A stretch of DNA of 57,851 nt from the NCBI GenBank assembly GCA_040143965.1, contig JASJQH010006885.1:1-57851 (forward strand), in the 5' to 3' direction. The notes below the pieces were generated by a model that saw only the letters and a list, made by a program, of their open reading frames with translations, was not told the DNA's origin and did not search any database. Below are positions 10,220-23,030 of the stretch, piece by piece; position 1 is the stretch's first letter; each line of letters starts with the position of its first letter. Source of the DNA: Basidiobolus ranarum. Its lineage: Eukaryota > Basidiobolomycota > Basidiobolomycetes > Basidiobolales. A program made the translations under genes and the position numbers.

Positions 10220-11568
10220 TTTCGATAGGTATGAGAGAGAAGAGCGTACTCAGGGGAAATACTTTAATAAGTTACAAGTAGTAACTGAAGAAGATTACTT
10301 GTTTATTTGGATTTGCGCGAAGCCTCAATATATATGTCAAAAAGGAGATGAAGGGCATGGGAAAACTCAACGTGACTGTGTATTAAGTATTGGAGGATAA
10401 CTGAATAAGAAATCCATACAATATGAAGGGGTTATTACCGTGCCAACATTCTATTCGTTCGGGACTACGACTGTTTGACCAGGAATGGATGTTACAACCA
10501 AATACTATTTGAAGTCAATCAAGAATTGATCGGTGTCCATGATATGCCACCATTTGCAGTGGAATTGTATTAGCAACCTTCACATCAATTCATAACCAAC
10601 AAAACCCATCCATTTGAAGCCTCAGGCATCACTATTTTGCCAACAGAATTTCATCGATTTGAACCAATGAATGCATGCCTTTTCTTAAACTTGCTCATAA
10701 TATTACCAATGGTTGACAGTGTGAGTTTCAGGAGTATAAGCTTGTCAATCATTAATTCATCCACCTGGGAAAGCCTTTACTCCCATAGTGAACTCCGACC
10801 CGACATAGTAAAACCCATGATTTAAGCCGACAAAGTATGCTCTCATGACAAGGATAATCTGATTGATGATACGCTAACCAAGCCACATCATACGTTATAC
10901 GTCCAACAGTCGTGGGAAAATTCCAATGCCAGTACTTATTCCACTTGGACTAACTATTTTTAACAAAAAACCTTGGGGTGAACAGCAAGCTGTGCATAAA
11001 GCATGTTCATAGTATCAAAGTTTGGAATATGTAAGCAATCATGTAAACCTGGTCAGTTCCACAAATTATATACATTAGCACTCTACTCCTCTTTACACAG
11101 CATACTCATGACTTATAGGATCCAAACTGATGACGACAGTGTGAATTTTTTTTAGTGTGAATTTTTAGATATCTTTCTCAGTCGAGTATAGTTCTTCCAT
11201 GGTGGCGTAATACACTACTAGGGTCATTACTGAGCTTGATGGAAATGTTTGTTTCAAAATATTCCCGGTGGGATTTGATTTTGACAGCACAGATGTCGGT
11301 ATATATTCATCATGAAAAATGAATGCATAAATTTTTAACTTGTATTATATTTAAGCTATTGCTATCAATTGGAAAGTTCTAGGTAGAGGAAGTCGGGTAG
11401 GGAAGAGTGTAATATTGGTGATTATTAGATAAATTTTCATACATAAACAGGGTCGATAGGAAATGGATGGTGTGAAGGATACTTGGTGCGAATAATGTAT
11501 TCAAAGAGAGGCAAAGCTAATTGAAATGGAAGGAATATAGAAAACACAATGTGTAATAATAATATGCT
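10220..11568. other. Intergenic, 1.35 kb
   Basis: Contains the dehydrogenase promoter (a TATATAT stretch near 10330) and the importin 3' UTR. Only broken short frames lie between them; 10637-10825 has no recognisable product. Faint protein-like stretches with stops hint at an old repeat, but I cannot identify one. Confidence 0.35.
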
Positions 11569-14500
11569 TTACAAGTAACCCATATCGTTCAATGCCTTTC
11601 TCTTCTGAACATCGATCGAATTCCACAAATTATTTCTGACTTCATCGCTTAATCCACCAAGAATTGCCTTGAGTGAGTTCACCATACGGGCAGCGAGTTC
11701 AGCTGAAAGAATGGCGGCAACTAAAGTATCGGTAAAGATAGTGACCAATTTGGGAATGTTTTCATTGTTGGCACCCAATATAGCAGGATGATGGGCATCC
11801 AACAAGTCCAAAAGATAAATATAAACATGAGGTGCTTCCTCTTCATCATTTTCAATTGGCAAAGAAGCGAACCAAGCAGGGAGAACAGTGTTTACATCGA
11901 ATTTACTGCTATTGTACTTGCAGACCTTTGCAACAGCAGAGATAGCATTTTCAGCAACATAAATGTTTTCAGCATCACGAGCATTGGGTGCATTAATCAA
12001 CTGGAACAGGGGATTAATAGCAGCAAAACAAGCGTCAGCATAGTCTGGGCCACCAAATTGGGCACACATACCAATGCCATATGCAGCAGCTTGTCTAACA
12101 TCGGGAGTAGAATCCAACAGAGATTGAACCATAGCTTGCAAGAAATGTCCTTGATATCTGAATGAAGTAGGTCCAGTGAATTCAACCAAATCGTCGAAGA
12201 TGCAAATAGCCCATTGTTTGGTACCAGGATGGTTAAGGGACAAGAATTGAGTGGTAAGTGGCAAAAGCTGATCGAAATAAGGCAAATAGGCAGCACCGTG
12301 TGTCTTAAGAACGGTATGGATAGCTTTAGATAATTCACCAAGCATAGCTTCCTCAGTGGCCTCTTCCTCTAGGATAATTTCTTCGTCTTCAGGATCATAA
12401 TCTTCACCATGCTTACTTTGCTCTCTTGCTTCCAAACGGTTCTTGTATTCTTCAAGCTGTGAGACAGTAGCCTTGGTGAAAGATTCCATTTGAGATGCAT
12501 CCATAGAATTATCACCAACAGCCTCAAGTGATTCATAGTAAGCTATGTAAAGCTGAATAAGATAACTAGGATCACTCTCATTCATGATAGCTTCAATGAT
12601 TTTTTGAGAGACTAATTGCCACATCTTGGTAAGATACTCAGAATTAGGTTGAGCCAATTTGGCGCAGTTCAAAAGTTGAGGAATAGTGGCAGCGGCAGCA
12701 TGACGGACACCATCATGGAAATAGAATCTAAGCAGAGGCAAAACGATCTCCAAAACTTTTTCGGTGTAAGGAGAAAAGCCGGCCCCAAGTTCACGAGAAT
12801 AGCAAATAAACATCTCAACGGCGGTGCACTTCTCCTCAAGAACGGTGGTCTTGATACCAATTTGTTGACCGTTTACGCCAACAAATTCCCAACCGTCTTC
12901 GGGGGAATATTGAGACTCAATATCCTCTTCCATATCCAATACAGCAAAATCAGGCTTGAGTTGAGCAGATTGAAGAAGAGGGGGCATAACGACAGGCAAA
13001 TAAGGAATAAAGTCTTGACCAAGAACCTTACAGACTCTGGCCCAAGCAGCGAGTAGATAGGAAACCTGAGGATCGTCGGCTTCAGTAACGGACTCTTGAG
13101 TTTTGACTAAAAGGTCAATAAATTCAGGTGCGTTAGGAGCGAAAGATTCTTTGCCAACAGCCAAAGCAATTAAACTAGCACATTCCATAGCTTTTCCTCT
13201 GAGAAGTCTGTATTCTTTCTGGTTAGCCTGACGGAGAACGTTGATAAGGAGGGGCATAATGGCCGAGTAATATTTGACAAATCTGTCTTCAGCACTATCA
13301 GCTACGGTAGCAATAGTTGTGATAGCTTGTTCTTGGACGTAAGTCTTGCTAGAGTGAAGGAGAGTCAAAAGTCTTTCAAAGATAGTATCAAGATAGGGCT
13401 CCAAGACTTTCTTAGTGGCTGCCTCACAGAAATTAACCATAGCAGCAGCGGCATGAGCTTGAACTCTAGGACAAGAGGTATCATCCATTACAGGCACTAA
13501 ATTGGTCAAGATAGGCTCATGGTATTTCTTCTGAAGAGTGTTGGCAAAATCAGTGGACATTTGGCCAATAGCATTACAAGCGGCATAACGAACTCTGGCG
13601 TGCTGATCGCGTAGATAAGGAATAACAAGGCTGATGACTTTCTCTAATTCAGCTTCCATAATCTTAGCACAACCTTCGCCGATAGCGGAAATAGCCATCA
13701 AAGCAGCATGACGTTGCTCCCATTTGTCAGATCCGAGCATTGAAGGGATGAACTGGAAAGAGACTGGAAGAACTTGCTTACCGCCAAGGTAACGGGCCAA
13801 TCTATCCATAGCGTGCTCGCCAATAACATAATTTTCATCATTGTCCTCATCATCCAAATCATCAGTATTATACCAATCTTGGTCATCTTCAAGGTCGGTC
13901 ATCATCTCCAAAGCAACTGGGATAATCATATTGCAGAAGTTTGGTGTCTTTCTAACCATACCGGGGGCAGTCTCTGCAAGAGTAAGCAACAATTCAAGAG
14001 CAGTCTGGCGAGTACTGTCTTCCAAAGTGCTATCTTTCATAATTTGAACCATGAAATTTAATAATTGAGGCATCACAGGTCTGAAAGGTTTAGTAAGACT
14101 CTCGCCTAACTCAATAAGAACACTAATAGCATCAGTCAAGTTAGTTTCATCTTTTTGAGTGTATAAGGGCTCGAGAACAGAGAGCATCTGAGGCATAAGA
14201 GATGCTAAGGCATTCTTGGATTGTGTGTCAGCTTCAAGCATATAGGCTACTGAAGCCTTTAAAGCGGCAACACGAACTCCAACACTTTGAGGATCTTGAA
14301 GACCGGTAGTAAAAGCACCCTTAAGGCCATCGGTATGTTGATCAGCAATCAAGTATGGAACAGCAGCAAAGATACGGAAAGCCGCTTCTCTGTGGTCAGG
14401 AGAAGAAGATTTGCTGCATTCAAAGAGTGCTGGTAAAATTTCATTCCACTGCTCTCCTCTGGAAAGAGCACCTTTAACAACCTCAGAAATTGTATCGCAA

Positions 14501-14951
14501 AGTTTATGGCGTACGGTGACATCAGATTCAGAAGATAATGATTGAAGAAGCTCCGTTTTAACGATGTTTCGGGTTTCAGGTTGAACTATATCCCAAGGAG
14601 AAACCATGTTATCGCTGGACTTCTGATTGGGAAGAGGCTTGAAAGAAAGACGACGAAGTAACACAGCAGAAAAAGAACGAAGCTATTATATGTTTTTAAA
14701 TGAGATAAAGGGAGGTGAGTCTACAATTCTGCAGGGTGAAAATGGCTGGACTTCATTAAACATACGTGAACATCTTCACTGGTACGGATTAATTGAACAA
14801 GAGCTTGTAAAAGCATATCAGGTTGCTGAACAGCCCAAAAAGTGTTCAAATGATCTTCGGCGTGAGAGCGTAACATGTTATCATTAGAGACCAGACTCTT
14901 CAGTAGCTCGACTAGCTGGCTGATGACGTCGGGGGTTACGCTAGTGGTCAT
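11569..14951 (-). CDS. Importin subunit beta-3 (IPO5 / Pse1-Kap121 type)
   Basis: A HEAT-repeat nuclear import receptor that carries ribosomal proteins and other cargo through nuclear pores under Ran-GTP control. Two exons (14951-14766 and 14682-11569) give 1099 residues, almost the length of human IPO5 and yeast Pse1. The exon 1 end joins as SEDVH-LRSFSAVLLRRLSF, the conserved second HEAT repeat. Strong family stretches include MTDLEDDQDWYNTDDLDDED, ALMAISAIGEGCAKIMEAEL, VRYAACNAIGQMSTDFA and RVQAHAAAAMVNFCEA. An acidic loop (GEDYDPEDEEIILEEE) lies at about residue 820, and the C terminus has DVRQAAAYGIGMCAQFGG. No breaks were seen. Confidence 0.96.
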
Positions 14952-15847
14952 TATGAACTTTGATAAAATAATAAATAACCGGAATTTAGTAAAATGCTTC
15001 TAGAGCAAATTGACCTAAACCTCTATGTCTAGAGGTAAATTTTTGTACTACTTACCTATTAATAAATATATAAAGAATGGGAAAATTGAGAAAAAGACAA
15101 GACCGGTGTTCAGTAGATTATTTGAAATGTGTTAAAGTGACCGGTCAGTGCTGTAAGGCAAGATGGATTCCGACGAAAAAAAAGAATTTAACACCAAGGT
15201 CATTAGTTATCAACCAATCATCACTATTGCAATGTCCACAAGAGAAAAAAAACAATATAGTACTACAACAAATTAGAAAAAAAGAAAAAGGAATGGAAGA
15301 TAATATCAATTATGCGTAATGATTAGTTCTGAATTATATCTAGTCCCCAGATAAAATAAACAAGCCTTATGTTTATTTGGATTTTTAGTTGATTCTCTAG
15401 TTGAAATTCCAGGGAGAGATAAGAAACACGTGCAATGGTGAGGGGTAGGATACTAGGTTTGCGTAAAATCCACTACGATCAACCGAGTATGAGTATGCCC
15501 TCCAAGATTTCCCTCAATAGAATCGAAGTAATCTTTACAGTACAACCTCGCCTGAAATAAGTGAATCTTCGAGTTATTTAGCTACACTACATCTGATGTT
15601 GGTTAATGATAATCGCTGCTAAAATTGGAATATAATCTCATTCCAGAATGAAGAAATGGCGAAGCGGTTTCAATTATGATTTACTAATCCAATGTCTGAA
15701 GCCAAGTCAATAACTTAGTCAGCATTGTAACCCTAATGCTTGAAAGTTGTTGGATTTTTTTCAATTATAAACAAACAATACAATAAACACAAACAGCCTC
15801 AATGGTAATGAGCATAAACTCTATCTCATCCTCAATAGCACTGTACA
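14952..15847. other. Divergent promoter region
   Basis: Shared upstream space of the importin (minus) and SANT/Myb (plus) genes. A lysine-rich 80-codon frame at 15077-15319 is probably chance in A-rich sequence. No other element was seen. Confidence 0.35.
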
Positions 15848-16587
15848 ATGATGACAGCTACTGCTTCAGAACAAGATAAAAAACCCGAACCAGATCTTAT
15901 GGAAGTAGACGATAACTCTGAAAACAAACCTTCTGGCGAGGTCAAGGCAGCAAATGTCGAGATTTCCAGCGAGCTTCTTGAACGTCAAGAATGGATTAAA
16001 AACATGAGATTAAAGTTTTGCGTTCGCCCCGAGTTTGAAGTAACAAAGAATATTATTCATGAAGATGGAATGTTAAATCAAGAGTACCTATATTTTACTA
16101 TACCTCTTCAAGTTTCAATTCTCATGTTACATCGCTAGGTATTTTCTACCCCCTAAGGGTGTTAAGTTGGAAGCAGAACCTGAACGGAAGTGGACAGAGG
16201 CCGAACGTGCCCTACTCATCCAAGGAATACAACAATATGGTATCGGCCATTTTCGCGAAATTTCAGAAGCTTTGCTCCCTCAATGGGTATGTCTCTATTG
16301 TATCTGATCGGATAATTTCAATGCGACATAGTTTCTAACTGAGGAAATATCATGTTATATTGTTATAGAGTGGAAACGATTTGCGTGTGAAAAGTATGCG
16401 TTTGGTAGGTCGACAAAACCTTCAATTATACAAAGATTGGAAAGGCAGCCCAGAGGATATTGAACGAGAATACGAGCGTAACAAAGCAATTGGATTAAAG
16501 TATAACACCTGGAAGAATAGTACACTGGTTTATGACGATGCTGGACTGGTGCTTAAAGCCATCGAGGAGTCAGAGCCAAAGCTGTAG
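15848..16587 (+). CDS. SANT/Myb-domain protein, 200 aa
   Basis: Exons 15848-16083, 16139-16286 and 16369-16587 join in frame to 200 residues. The N terminus is acidic and disordered. A single SANT/Myb-like repeat follows (ERKWTEAERALLIQGIQQYG, with HFREISEALLPQW closing the repeat), then a basic segment (DLRVKSMRLVGRQNLQLYKD) and DIEREYERNKAIGLKY. The layout suggests a DNA- or histone-binding nuclear protein. The C-terminal DWKG...YDDAGLVLKA block looks like that of uncharacterised fungal Myb-like proteins, from memory. The first of two adjacent ATGs was taken as start. Its role is not known to me. Confidence 0.82.
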
Positions 16588-17019
16588 CATCTTCAATCGT
16601 ATATTACTCTTTATAAGTCTTGAATTTGTGTTGTTGTATAAATAGTCTATGTAAGCGCTTGAATGTTTCCTAGCTACCCATTCTAGTAAATAAAATTCTA
16701 TAGTATATGGGTGTTTTGTGACTTCAGGGCCAGTGCAATTACAACCATCAAGTCTCTTGTTTCGTTCGATTCCATGGCCAAAGTAATCACACCGTATAAC
16801 ATATGTTTTTATGTTAAGCTCATATTTACTTAATACTATCAAATTTGCTCGAAAATTTATTATAACCTACCAGTGAGGTTCAAAAAATTAAAATACTCGT
16901 TACAAGGTTTAGGACAATCCATGATTATATAGTGAAAGAAAGCTACGGAGATGATGTGTGATATTTATGTATAAATGTGCTCTCGTGACTATATAATCGA
17001 AAGTTAATTTGTCGTTTGT
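16588..17019. other. Convergent 3' region
   Basis: Between the tails of the SANT/Myb and hexokinase genes. It presumably contains both 3' UTRs; no gene or repeat was seen. Confidence 0.4.
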
Positions 17020-18378
17020 TTACTTCTGTTTAGTAGAAGCAACCATGGCAATTAGAGCAGCACCAACACAACCACCGTCTCTGGCTAATTCAAGTTTGAT
17101 ACGATCACTACGCTCTTTGCCAAGAGTGATTTCCATGGCACGACGAATACGATGAGAGAAGTAAGGATAAAATTCGTAGACGGAACCATCAATACCAACG
17201 GTGGTGACTTCGTCCTTATCGAGGAAGACGGTAGAGCCGTTTGCTTGCAAAAGAAGAGCACTAATGGCTGCACCTATGATATTAGCGGAGCGACTAGCAA
17301 CCAGCTTGCAGATCTTGTGAACAGTCTTGCGTTCTTCAACGGAAACTGGCTCTACAGTAGGGAAATGTTTTTCGAAAATACTGCTTACGGCGTCCAAAGT
17401 ATCGCTATTGTCTGCTTCAATGGTAGACATGAATAGAGTCTTGAACTCGTAGGGCTTTTCCAAATTCTCGGGCATCTTACCCTCGAACAATGCACCCTCG
17501 TTGACACAGTCAACCAAGATACGACGAACAATCTCACCCATATACATACCAGAGGTCATTTTTTCTAATTTTTGGAATTCTGGAATAGTGCTCACGGCAT
17601 CTAACTCTAAATCGTATTTTGTACGAGGGAGTCTCTTGCCGAAGACGGAATACTCGGTGTTAAGGATCATTTGGTCAACAGCAGGACCCTTGTATTTACC
17701 AAGTTTATCACCAGACTCAAGATAAGCAGCATTGGTGCCGGTGGCCAAAATCAAACCGACCCTGGTTGAGGGAGAGACATATGCGTGAGAGACCAAAGTA
17801 CCGACGGTATCATTGATGATAGCAGCAATTTCAATCTTGAGATTTTTACGCTGGAAACCATCTTCAAGCATATCTTTAAGATCGTTACCAATAACGCCTT
17901 CAAGATCGAAGCCCTTGCCCATCTTAATGACGATACCACGGTTGACAGCAGTTTGATCAAGAGCAAAAGAGAAAGTAACACCCATATGCATGTTAGCTGT
18001 GCCAGCACTGATAGTGGTGTCCTCAAGAAGCTCGGCAGTACAGTCAGCAATCCAATCGAACAGTTTAGTGGCGGTACCTACTCGGATATCATCGGGAATG
18101 GAGTATTTGCGCATGTTAACACCAACCTCACCATCACCATGAAGGGTGACAGCAGCGGTACGCAAGTTAGTACCACCCAAGTCAATTGCGAGGTAAGTGC
18201 CAACTTCCTTGCCGGAAGGAAGAGCAGTAACATAAGAAGGAATTTGACCGATGTAGTTGGGGTCCTCGTTAGTCAAACCGTCCTCAAGATCCTCCATCAA
18301 ATCTTTAGTGATATCTTTGATTTGCTCTTCAGAAAGAGTAAACTTGGATTCAACTTCGTTTAAAATGGTTACAGTCAT
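17020..18378 (-). CDS. Divergent hexokinase / glucokinase
   Basis: Phosphorylates hexoses with ATP at the entry of glycolysis. A single exon of 452 residues, somewhat shorter than the roughly 485 of yeast hexokinases. Both lobes are present: the phosphate-1 loop YLAIDLGGTNLRTAAV, the catalytic aspartate in AAIINDTVGTLVS, the ATP-site ATGTNAAYLE, and sugar-contact glutamates in NTEYSVFG and EKMTSG. The glucose-binding loop departs from the usual form: FSFALDQ replaces FSFPxxQ, and KMGKGFD replaces RWTKGFD. It may therefore prefer another sugar or act as a regulatory kinase. The long uninterrupted frame suggests a well-expressed gene. Confidence 0.92.
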   Translation of the reverse strand: MTVTILNEVESKFTLSEEQIKDITKDLMEDLEDGLTNEDPNYIGQIPSYVTALPSGKEVGTYLAIDLGGTNLRTAAVTLHGDGEVGVNMRKYSIPDDIRVGTATKLFDWIADCTAELLEDTTISAGTANMHMGVTFSFALDQTAVNRGIVIKMGKGFDLEGVIGNDLKDMLEDGFQRKNLKIEIAAIINDTVGTLVSHAYVSPSTRVGLILATGTNAAYLESGDKLGKYKGPAVDQMILNTEYSVFGKRLPRTKYDLELDAVSTIPEFQKLEKMTSGMYMGEIVRRILVDCVNEGALFEGKMPENLEKPYEFKTLFMSTIEADNSDTLDAVSSIFEKHFPTVEPVSVEERKTVHKICKLVASRSANIIGAAISALLLQANGSTVFLDKDEVTTVGIDGSVYEFYPYFSHRIRRAMEITLGKERSDRIKLELARDGGCVGAALIAMVASTKQK

Positions 18379-19929
18379 TTCGAGTTGGTATAGTTATTAA
18401 AGAGTGGATTCAATGAAGTGAAAATGATAATGATTGAGAAGAACGGTGAGGTAGATATATATAGACCTTTCAAATACTTGAACAAGTGCACCAATCTGAC
18501 AGTGTATCGAGCCCGACCTATTTGGATAGATTTAACGCTTAAATGGGTAAGTTACACGGCTTCAATTATTCATCATTGGTCTTCTTTCTATTCCACAGAA
18601 ACTCAGCAAGTAGCCGAATATACCAATTCATAACTGATAAAAACTATCGTATTATTGGCAAAACTGCTTTTCGGCTGGCAAGTCGCGACTCCAATAAGCA
18701 CAACAACTCTAAAATACCAGTTTCTCCACTGACGCATTCCGAACTTAGTACTGCAGGCTCTTACAAACTGACGAGCAGGTTAGTATGTGTACGAATCCAT
18801 TAGAATCTATTGACTCTATATTGTCAAATATGTGCTCGTCAACTATTTGCTCTAGACCAACTTCAAGTGGCACTTCTACATGTTCGATATCAAGCTAGAT
18901 CCACGTATTCGAAAGTCACTTGGGCGTACTTGGGTTGTGTATTAAGAGTCTAGGATTGAATTCACACCTTGTTAATACTTCTAGTAAACCATTGGAGATG
19001 AAATGTCAAGAGAAATCTTAACATAGCATCATATATACTAATTAGTATGATGAGGTTACTTGGGTGACATTTAGGAGTACAGGATCAAATCGGACCTCGA
19101 ATTTACCTACCAAATACAGCCCAGTTCTATGGAGATTTAAAATAGAGAAACAAATGGACACCAACAATTAAATGTTGATCTCCCCGGATTTGATGGAAGA
19201 TTAACTGACCGTAGTGGGAAAATACTTCTTTTATTATACTCGGCCCTATTAAAGAAGTATTTATACATATCCATGTGTATCGATATCCGGATACAGAGAT
19301 CAAGCCGAGCCGCGAACGTTACCTTTTGAAATTCAATTTATCACCAGTTGTAAAGGAACACTTAATGAAATTTAGAATGACAAGGGCATTCGAAAAGATG
19401 ACACAAAAATATTGTTACGCCACGTTTCCTCATAATCTTTTAAACTGAAATGTATCGTTTCCTTTAATCACTAGAGATTAGTCTCTTTACATAAATATGG
19501 AAATATTACTGCTATAGCAGCCTACTTACTAGATTTTGTACCCTTGAAAGCTCCCTCTTACCACCCGTTTTTTTATTGTCGAAACATGAGAAAACGTTGG
19601 AGACTGAATTTCTGGAATATATATCACTAGCTTACTGGTTTTCATGCAAGATTAGAACCAGATGTGTGGTTACATATTTTAACAATGGTTTGAATAACTA
19701 CTAGCAAAGGTGACTCAAACCTACTTTCAAATCAATAACTATGTAAAGTTAATTCTGGATATTTTTTGACCAATGAATGTCCCGTAAACTAAGGTAAATC
19801 TCATCATGGTAGTGAAGAAGTAAAAGCAATTAGAGATGTAAATAAAATGAGTGGAAATAAACCACGCGTTCTGACGACTTTCGTTTCTTGTTAAGTAAAA
19901 ATAATCATACAATAATTAATAGTCTTGAT
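18379..19929. other. Divergent promoter region, 1.55 kb
   Basis: Upstream space of hexokinase (minus) and the SWI/SNF subunit (plus). Only chance frames (18418-18803) were seen, with no repeat, tRNA or transposon that I can support. Confidence 0.4.
18454..18463 (-). promoter_or_regulatory. TATA box of hexokinase gene
   Basis: A TATATATA stretch on the minus strand about 75 bases before the hexokinase ATG. It is correctly placed for a short leader. Confidence 0.45.
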
Positions 19930-22018
19930 ATGAGTTTTCCAAACATAACTCCGGCAAATATCACTCCTTCACAGTTGCTTCTATTACGACAACAACTGGC
20001 TCAACAGAGTTCAGCTGCTAATAGTCAGAATTCTACTACTTCACAAAATGTATGTGGGTTTTACTATTTTCCGTATTGAATCTCAAAAGCTAAATTCCGA
20101 TTACCATAGACATATGCCTCCCCATCAAGCATTTCAAGTCCTATGGGACGCCCAGAGCGTTCAACACCCGAAAGTATACACAAATCGAAGTAAGTTTTTC
20201 ATGTTAGTAATTCAGATGTACCTTTCGCTGAAACAAATTCAAGCTTGAATAAGAGACGAAAAATAGGAGAGCGTGGAAATATCAAAGTAAACAATTTTAT
20301 TCATTTCAAATGAGAATTCATCGACTAAAACGGTCCTTTATTCAGACTGAATTAGTGATCCCAGAATCAGCCATGTTCGAAGAGTTGCAAGGATTTGAGA
20401 AGCAGATCGACGCAATACTGAGTGATCGTAAACAATTGATACAGGAAAATACCATTCGACAGACACCTGTACGTATTCTTGTTAGTTTAAATCTACTTCT
20501 TGTACGAATAACGGTTGCTAAATTTCGCGTGAACCTATTCGAGTCGATAGGCAAAAAAAACTGTACGCGTATTTATATCGAATCTATCTAGCGAACAACC
20601 AGAGCAGGGTTATGAAATAGATGATGAAGATGACGAGATAGCACCCGCTCCTTCTTGGACTCTTCGTATCGAAGGACGGCTACTTGATGTTAGTATATAA
20701 AATGAATACAATATTTGGCATCCACTAATTTCCTAGTTCTTTTCATACCTGTAGGTTCCCGCCTCTACCAAAAGTAGGCAAGCAGCTCGCAAATTTTCAT
20801 CGTTTCTTCGGTCTGTGATCGTTGAACTGGATCATGATCCAGAAAACTACCCAGAGGGAGAACTGATCGAGGTAGGTCTCTACGCGCTTTGATAGCTAAG
20901 TCTTGCCTTTAACTCTATATGTTTTAGTGGCACAAATCCTATTCTAGTCAAGATTTTGATGGCTTTGAAATTAAAAGACGTGGTGATCAGAATGTCAGAG
21001 CCAAGATTATATTAACTCTTGATAATCCAAGTGAAAAATACAAGTTTTCGCAAGACTTGATAGAAGTCATACAAACGGAACGCGGCACTCAATCGTTCGC
21101 TATTTTGGCTTTGTGGGATTACATCAAAGTATAAATTTTCGATTGAAGTGGCACTTTTTCTTCCAATGCCTTTAACTGATTGAACTGGTTTAGGTGCACG
21201 GACTTCGGGATGAAGAGCAACGAGACATAGTCAATAATGACGAACCACTTCGAAAGGTGATTTTACTCTCTGACGTTTGCTCATGTAAAGAAGCTGATGT
21301 CTAACATTATCTGAATGGGGAACAGTTATTTGGTACAGAACGCATGAATCTTTCCCAGGTTCCAGAGCTACTCTGGACACATTTCTTCCCACCTGACCCT
21401 GTCATTATTGAATACACTATTCGAGCGGATAAAGAATATCACATATCACGGTATGCATACGATATGTTGGTAGATGGTGATGAAATCAACAAAGGGAAAT
21501 CTTCTAGCAACAGTAATTCTCATGGATACCCTAAGGAGATAGTGAATCTTGATGAAAAGGTACTCATTCTATGTTGTGTATTTTCATAGTAACCCACCTA
21601 ACGGAGCTTACATAGATAATGCAATGTATTCAATCGATGGGCAACTCTAAATCTAAACGAGATTTCTTACTTGACTTCTCAAAACACCCTGTTCGCTTTA
21701 TAGATAAATATCTAACAAATCACTGTCAAGAAAGCGAGGTAAGAGATTGATTCTAGTGCTACTGTAGCTCATGTGACTTACGATACACTCATTTATTTAG
21801 GTTGCCGTTGGAGAGTCGGTAGTAAATTTGGAAGATCAACGCAACTCTGAATTCTATAAGCAACCCTGGGTAGATACCTCTGTGGTTCACTACTTGAGTG
21901 CGAAGGTAAACACATCTAAGATATCCAAACTTTCTTTTCTATGCTCATTATGATATTGTTGTAGACACAGCAGAGGATGCAGGAGTTGATGAAAATGGTG
22001 GGAAAAGCCAATACATGA
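19930..22018 (+). CDS. SWI/SNF complex subunit, Swp73 / SMARCD (BAF60) family
   Basis: Core-module subunit of SWI/SNF chromatin remodellers. Twelve exons close in one frame of 466 residues: 19930-20049, 20110-20189, 20244-20286, 20346-20468, 20551-20688, 20755-20871, 20928-21128, 21194-21256, 21326-21559, 21616-21738, 21801-21905, 21965-22018. The N terminus is Gln/Ser-rich. Conserved blocks follow in family order: TVRVFISNLSSEQ, SWTLRIEGRLLD, RKFSSFLRSVIVELDHDP, DFDGFEIKRRGDQNVRAKI, the SWIB/MDM2-like core (AILALWDYIKVHGL, VPELLWTHFFPPDPVIIEY), FLLDFSKHPVRFIDKYL, and FYKQPWVDTSVVHYL at the end. The small exons make automated fragmenting of this gene likely. Confidence 0.94.
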
Positions 22019-23030
22019 GCAAATGACTGTCTTGAAACGGTTATTTACATATTTAACTGTATAATAACCTAGTCTATTACATGTTTTGATAAATGGCTAA
22101 TAAATAGAATCTATATGTAATATATTCCCTGAATCAGACTGGTTAGGGAACAAGTTAGAGTGCATAAGCTTGAGAGGCTTATGGTATAAGATCAGTAAAC
22201 CTGAATTAGGGTGAGACCTCAGTGTTAGTCATGCATGGAGATATGCAACACATTCATGGTACATGCTTCACTCACAGTTGGAAAAATCTGCGTCTATCGT
22301 TACGCGAAATAACCATGGTGAGACTTGAAGAGAGGTACAGGTACGACCTATCGAGAGAATCAGGACTTTCTGCAATATTGCTCCATCTATACATGGTCAA
22401 AGTGCCTGATATGGATTGTATTCCCCTGCCGTGTCTAGTTCTATTCCTGGAACTCTCCTCTCTTTGGCTTTCGTTTGAATGAATTGTAAATGTAGCAAAA
22501 GAACCGATCCTACACAGGCTGTTTTAGCTAGATGTAGTAGTCTGAAGGGAATGTATGAGGTGAGATTGCTACAAGATACCTCCTAGTAGCTATGCAGCCA
22601 AAGTTTCTCCACACTGAGAACAAGGAACGCTATACATGACGTTTTGGAGTTGTTCATTCGAGGATGAGATGTTGAGTATCCTAAATTCGTGTACGCCAAA
22701 TAAGACTGGTTGTACTTGCATGCAGTATTTTGCGATATGGTCACTAAACTCGTATATTAATTTTTAAATAAGCCAATGGGAGGCTGATGAATCTCTGGGC
22801 ACTGATATATGAAATCAATATATTAACTTAAACTTCAATAATTAAATGTGATGATGCATTCTAACCTGCACTAATCAACCGTCAAACCTGTGCCAGTTTT
22901 TATAAATACTTGGTGCAGCTTAGAAACTAGTTAAAGTTGCTTCTTAACAAATAACTCCGTCTTTATAAACCGTCCTTCCTCTCATTTAGTTTCTTCCAAA
23001 TTTTGACATTCTTCAGTTCTCAACGAAATA
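22019..23030. other. Intergenic with promoter of the 81-residue gene
   Basis: About 1 kb with one unsupported 86-codon frame (22222-22482). The right end carries a TATA box and a pyrimidine-rich leader for the next gene. Confidence 0.4.
22901..22908 (+). promoter_or_regulatory. TATA box of the 81-residue gene
   Basis: TATAAATA preceded by a T run, 130 bases before the ATG. The intervening leader is rich in C and T (CTTCCTCTC), as in active fungal promoters. Confidence 0.5.

Noticed and set aside
10637-10825. Possible old retroelement fragment
   Set aside because: Only vague protein-like stretches with many stops; no motif allowed a family name.
15077-15319. Lysine-rich 80-codon plus-strand frame
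   Set aside because: Composition follows A-rich sequence, and it lies in the promoter space of two divergent genes. No homology recognised.
18418-18803. Two overlapping plus-strand frames
   Set aside because: They lie in the hexokinase promoter and have no protein-like pattern.
22222-22482. 86-codon plus-strand frame
   Set aside because: No ATG context or recognisable motif; surrounding frames are full of stops.
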